Source: Candidatus Omnitrophota bacterium
GTDB taxonomy: Bacteria > Omnitrophota > Gorgyraeia > B26-G9
Reading direction: 5' to 3'
Assembly: GCA_003645745.1 (NCBI GenBank)
Contig: QNCH01000053.1
Location: 1-8,766, forward strand
DNA: 8,766 bases
Shown: positions 6,076 to 8,766 of the stretch, piece by piece
Position numbering within the stretch: the first letter of the stretch is position 1
Layout of the letters: each line of letters starts with the position of its first letter
Notes under the pieces: model-generated
Seen by the model: only the letters and a program-made list of their open reading frames with translations
Told to the model about the DNA's origin: nothing
The model's database searches: none
Made by a program: the position numbers and the translations under genes

Positions 6076-7314
6076 ATGGAAGCTAAAAGAGTTGTTATTA
6101 CCGGAATTGGTATTGTATCTCCTGTTGGCAATGGTAAGGATGATTTTTGGAAAGCAATTTGTGAAGGAAAAAGCGGAGCAGGCTTTGTTAGCAGGTTTGA
6201 TGCTAGTAAATTTTCTTCTAAAATAGACGCTGAAGTCAAAGATTTTGATCCAACTGCATTTATTACTGCTAAAGAAATCAGGCATATGGATAAATTTGTG
6301 CAATTTGCAGTATGTGCAAGTATAATGGCGCGCGCTGATTCCTGCCTTGATTTTGAAAAATATGACCCTACAAGAGCTGGAGCAATCATTGGCTCAGGCA
6401 TTGGAGGTTTGCATGTAATTGAGGAACAGCAAACCAGATATTTGCAAAAAGGGCCAACACGTATCTCTCCTTTTTTAATTCCTATGCTTATAGTTAATAT
6501 GGCACCTGGGCAGGTTTCAATCAGTTTAGGATTAAAAGGCCCAAATTCTTGTGTCGCGACAGCATGCGCTTCAGGCGGGCATGCTATTGGTGACGCATTT
6601 AAAATAATCCAGAGGGCTGATGCGGATATAATGTTTGCCGGAGGCACAGAAAGCTGTCTTACTCCTTTAGGTTTTGGCGGATTTTGTTCTATAAAGGCTT
6701 TGACAACCAGGAATGATTCTCCTTTAACTGCTTCGCGGCCTTTTGATCGGGAACGTAACGGGTTTCTGATGGGGGAAGGCGCGGGTATTGTTGTGCTTGA
6801 AGAATTAGAACACGCGAAAAAAAGGAACGCAAATATTTACGCGGAAGTTATTGGTTATGGGATGAGCAGTGACGCATATCATATGACAGCTCCTGATCCG
6901 CAAGGTGATGGGGGAGCGCGTTGTATGAGTGCGGCAATTAAAGACGCGAAAATTAATCCAGAGGATATTTCCTACATTAACGCGCATGGTACTTCTACTC
7001 TTTTAAATGATAAAGTAGAAACTTTAGCGATTAAAAAGTCATGCGGCGTTTATGCGCGGAAAGTAGCAATCAGCTCTACAAAATCTATGACAGGGCACTT
7101 ATTAGGCGCTGCAGGAGGAGTAGAAATTGCTGCTTGTGCTTTATCTATAAAACATGGGGTGATTCCACCTACTATAAATTATCAGAATCCCGATCCTGAT
7201 TGTGATCTAGACTATGTTCCTAATACAGCAAGAGAACAAGAAGTAAATATCGCGTTATCAAATTCTCTTGGTTTTGGCGGGCATAATGCTAGTATTGTGT
7301 TGAAAAAAATTTGA
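6076..7314 (+). CDS. fabF: 3-oxoacyl-ACP synthase II (FabF)
   Basis: FabF condenses malonyl-ACP with acyl-ACP to elongate the fatty acyl chain. The 412-residue length matches KAS II. Catalytic residues align closely with E. coli numbering: Cys164 (TACAS), His304 (NAHGTST), Lys336 (TKSMTGH) and His341, with the gatekeeper Phe400 in GFGGHN. FabF's conserved NAHGTSTPLND block reads LLND here, a small change. The ribosome site is poor (only GGA at 6063-6065), in contrast to the strong sites before fabG and acpP. A tiny ATG-GAC-TTT-TAA reading frame (6061-6072) lies just upstream. Translation may depend on readthrough from acpP 36 bp upstream. It is the last gene of the FAS II cluster and is followed 9 bp later by the inverted-repeat element. 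Confidence 0.96.
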   Translation: MEAKRVVITGIGIVSPVGNGKDDFWKAICEGKSGAGFVSRFDASKFSSKIDAEVKDFDPTAFITAKEIRHMDKFVQFAVCASIMARADSCLDFEKYDPTRAGAIIGSGIGGLHVIEEQQTRYLQKGPTRISPFLIPMLIVNMAPGQVSISLGLKGPNSCVATACASGGHAIGDAFKIIQRADADIMFAGGTESCLTPLGFGGFCSIKALTTRNDSPLTASRPFDRERNGFLMGEGAGIVVLEELEHAKKRNANIYAEVIGYGMSSDAYHMTAPDPQGDGGARCMSAAIKDAKINPEDISYINAHGTSTLLNDKVETLAIKKSCGVYARKVAISSTKSMTGHLLGAAGGVEIAACALSIKHGVIPPTINYQNPDPDCDLDYVPNTAREQEVNIALSNSLGFGGHNASIVLKKI

Positions 7315-7323
7315 GGGATGTAA

Positions 7324-7341
7324 TATACTCAAACGTAATAG
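7324..7341 (+). repeat. Left terminal inverted repeat of the 182-bp element
   Basis: TATACTCAAACGTAATAG. With the next five bases it matches the palindrome at 599-627 over 23 consecutive positions. It can itself form a small hairpin, since CAAAC and GTTTG flank the GTAATAG block at 7330-7346. Confidence 0.85.
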
Positions 7342-7375
7342 GTTTGCAAAATTTGGGTGTTTCTCTGTGCCTATA

Positions 7376-7451
7376 TTGGAACGATTTGACCTAAGACAAA
7401 CCGCAGGCGCAGCTTGCTGCGTTGAGGTTTGGCGATAGAAGAACGTTTCAA
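7376..7451. other. Structured core of the element (two nested stems with CTTG tetraloop)
   Basis: Inner stem: CAAACC (7397-7402) pairs with GGTTTG (7426-7431). After a small internal loop, GGCGCAG (7406-7412) pairs with CTGCGTT (7417-7423), capped by CTTG, a known stable RNA tetraloop when closed by G-C as here. Outer stem: TTGGAACG (7376-7383) can pair with CGTTTCAA (7444-7451), including one G-U on the + strand. The G-U pairs would favour a folded + strand RNA. This could be a transcribed RNA structure or simply a fold-back element core. Confidence 0.45.
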
Positions 7452-7487
7452 GATGCAGTGTGAGGGGAACGTCATAAAAGTGCCAAT

Positions 7488-7505
7488 CTATTACGTTTGA
7501 GTATA
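7488..7505 (-). repeat. Right terminal inverted repeat of the 182-bp element
   Basis: CTATTACGTTTGAGTATA, the exact reverse complement of the left end over 18 bp. Identity stops sharply at the inner boundary: the next bases inward are ATTGG on the complement against GTTTG on the left, which defines the repeat length. Confidence 0.85.
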
Positions 7506-7526
7506 GGCAATAAATATCAAATTCTA

Positions 7527-7569
7527 GAGCAGGGGCAGGGTAAGCCCTCTGCTCGTAAATTTAATTTTT
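7527..7569 (+). terminator. Candidate intrinsic terminator after the fab cluster
   Basis: GAGCAG (7527-7532) pairs with CTGCTC (7549-7554), and GGGC (7533-7536) pairs with GCCC (7544-7547), with one bulged T and a 7-nt loop. This is a stable GC-rich 10-bp hairpin in AT-rich surroundings. It is followed by GTAAATTTAATTTTTG, a T-rich but interrupted tract. It is the only such hairpin found in the gaps of the cluster and is the likely end of the fab transcript, now separated from fabF by the 182-bp element. The remaining sequence, 7570-7624, shows nothing else recognisable except the ribosome site AGGAG (7611-7615). Confidence 0.45.
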
Positions 7570-7624
7570 GTGGTAGGTAGTTGGTTTTTTATCAACAAGC
7601 CTTTTGTGAAAGGAGTAAAGCATT

Positions 7625-8766
7625 ATGGATTATTTGCTTAGTGAGGAGCAAATAATGGTGCGTGATCTGGCGCGTAAAATTGCTCAGGAAAAATTAAAGC
7701 CATGTGTTGATGAATTAGAAAAAGAGGAAAAATTTCCTCGTAAGATAATGGATGCTTTGGCTGAATCTGATCTTTTTGGCGTGTATGTTGAAGAAAAATA
7801 TGGTGGTACTGGCGGAGGCATATTAGAGCTATGTTTAGTTACAGAAGAGCTTTCTCGTGTTTGCGGCGGCACAGCTGTTACTTATGCAGCGTCAGCTTTA
7901 GGTACAGACCCCATAATTCTTTTTGGCACTGAAACGCAAAAACAGAAATATTTACCTGATTTAGCTGCAGGAAAAAAAATTGCTGCTTTTGGCTTAACCG
8001 AACCTATTGCTGGAAGTGATGCCGGAGCTGTTGAGACCACGGCTAAAAAAGATGGCGGTCATTATATTTTAAACGGTACAAAACATTTTATTACTAATGG
8101 CGGGGAAGCGGAAATTTATGTAATTATTGCCATGACTGATAAAACCAGAGGCCAGCGTGGGGCTTCAGCATTTATTGTAGAAAAGGATACTCCTGGTTTT
8201 ACTTTTGGCAAAAAAGAAGAAAAAATGGGTATTCGTACATCTGCGACAAGAGAGCTTATCTTTACGGATTGTAAAATACCTAAAGAAAATCTTTTAGGCA
8301 AAGAAGGACTGGGTTTTATTATCACAATGAAAACTTTTGATATGTCCAGGCCTGGAGTGGCGGCGCAGGCATTAGGTATTGGGCAGGGTGCTCTTGACCT
8401 GGCGATAGACTATGCGCGCCAGCGCCAGCAGTTTGGCAAGCCGATATCTAGTTTTCAGGGAATTCAATTTATGTTGGCAGATATGGCTGTGCAGGTTGAG
8501 GCAGCACGCGGGATTGTTTATAGCGTGGCCAGGATGATTGACAGCGGCAATAAAAAAGTTTCCAAGGAATCAGCGATGGCTAAATTATTTGCTTCAGATA
8601 TGGCAATGAAAGTTGCAACTGATGCAGTGCAAATTTTTGGTGGTTATGGATATATGCGTGATTATCCGATTGAAAAGTTTATGCGTGACGCAAAGATTAC
8701 TCAGATTTATGAAGGCACAAATCAGATACAGAAGTTGATTATTGCTTCGAATATTTTAAAAGAAGC
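7625..8766 (+). CDS. Acyl-CoA dehydrogenase (3' end cut by window edge)
   Basis: An open frame of 380 codons continues to the right edge without a stop. The family is usually about 380 residues, so very little is missing. It encodes an FAD-dependent acyl-CoA dehydrogenase that forms the alpha-beta double bond of acyl-CoA and passes electrons to electron-transfer flavoprotein. Evidence: LTEPIAGSD (124-132) is the flavin/substrate loop, RQQFGKPIS (267-275) and QIFGGYGYMRDYP (336-348) are family signatures, and Glu363 in IYEGTNQIQ is the expected catalytic base, in the position used by short- and medium-chain enzymes. It is most like short-chain/butyryl-CoA types, but chain length cannot be read from sequence alone. 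AGGAG (7611-7615) lies 9 nt before the ATG. It follows the candidate terminator, so it probably begins a separate transcription unit. Confidence 0.93.
   Translation, partial: MDYLLSEEQIMVRDLARKIAQEKLKPCVDELEKEEKFPRKIMDALAESDLFGVYVEEKYGGTGGGILELCLVTEELSRVCGGTAVTYAASALGTDPIILFGTETQKQKYLPDLAAGKKIAAFGLTEPIAGSDAGAVETTAKKDGGHYILNGTKHFITNGGEAEIYVIIAMTDKTRGQRGASAFIVEKDTPGFTFGKKEEKMGIRTSATRELIFTDCKIPKENLLGKEGLGFIITMKTFDMSRPGVAAQALGIGQGALDLAIDYARQRQQFGKPISSFQGIQFMLADMAVQVEAARGIVYSVARMIDSGNKKVSKESAMAKLFASDMAMKVATDAVQIFGGYGYMRDYPIEKFMRDAKITQIYEGTNQIQKLIIASNILKE

Larger units (their letters stand above)
7324..7505. mobile_element. 182-bp MITE-like element with 18-bp perfect terminal inverted repeats
   Basis: The left end TATACTCAAACGTAATAG (7324-7341) is the exact reverse complement of the right end (7488-7505). 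The element holds no open reading frame of useful length and lies 9 bp after the fabF stop. The outermost bases are TATA at both ends, so a TA target duplication with 178 bp of element between is possible, as in IS630/Tc1-type insertion, but TIR and duplication cannot be separated here. Related end sequences occur at 42-70 and 599-627. I infer a non-autonomous element mobilised in trans. A REP/BIME-like palindromic family or a conserved structured RNA remain alternatives. Confidence 0.7.

Noticed and set aside
6069..6647. 192-residue antisense open frame opposite fabF
   Set aside because: It mirrors the coding pattern of fabF, with no recognised domain; the + strand gene has all KAS II catalytic residues.
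7324..7505. The inverted repeats as a CRISPR array or attachment sites
   Set aside because: There are only two inverted ends with one unique core, no regular direct repeats and spacers, and no integrase, cas gene or tRNA nearby.

Overview
The window is mostly a core-metabolism gene cluster from an AT-rich bacterium, with all genes on the + strand. Order: coaD - pta - ackA - rpmF - plsX - fabD - fabG - acpP - fabF, then a gene-free stretch of about 310 bp, then an acyl-CoA dehydrogenase that runs off the right edge. Strong Shine-Dalgarno sequences (AAAGGAGG type) and the coaD/pta/ackA/rpmF/plsX order resemble Clostridia and many uncultured bacterial phyla. My best guess at lineage is a candidate-phylum bacterium such as Omnitrophota. 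That rests on general impression only and is low confidence.

Region by region: 1-93 is a leader with an extended -10 motif and a diverged palindromic repeat. 94-597 is coaD. 598-667 holds a perfect 29-bp palindrome. 668-2817 is pta-ackA, with a 2-nt gap between the genes. 2836-7314 is rpmF followed by the type II fatty-acid synthesis genes in tight succession, with plsX and fabD overlapping. 7315-7624 holds a 182-bp element with 18-bp perfect terminal inverted repeats, a GC-rich terminator-like hairpin and a ribosome binding site. 7625 to the end is the nearly complete acyl-CoA dehydrogenase.

Functionally the genes meet on CoA and acyl-phosphates. CoaD makes the CoA precursor that also supplies the ACP phosphopantetheine arm. 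Pta and AckA interconvert acetyl-CoA, acetyl phosphate and acetate with ATP. PlsX makes acyl phosphate for phospholipid synthesis. FabD, FabG, AcpP and FabF load and elongate fatty acyl chains. FabH, the usual initiating synthase between plsX and fabD, is absent from the cluster.

The part the genes do not explain is a small repeat family. The ends of the 182-bp element, the 29-bp palindrome after coaD and a diverged inverted copy before coaD all share one sequence. This looks like a non-autonomous, MITE-like or REP-like family using TA-rich sites. I see no evidence of a new defence system, CRISPR array, toxin-antitoxin pair or similar; the coding content is ordinary housekeeping metabolism.
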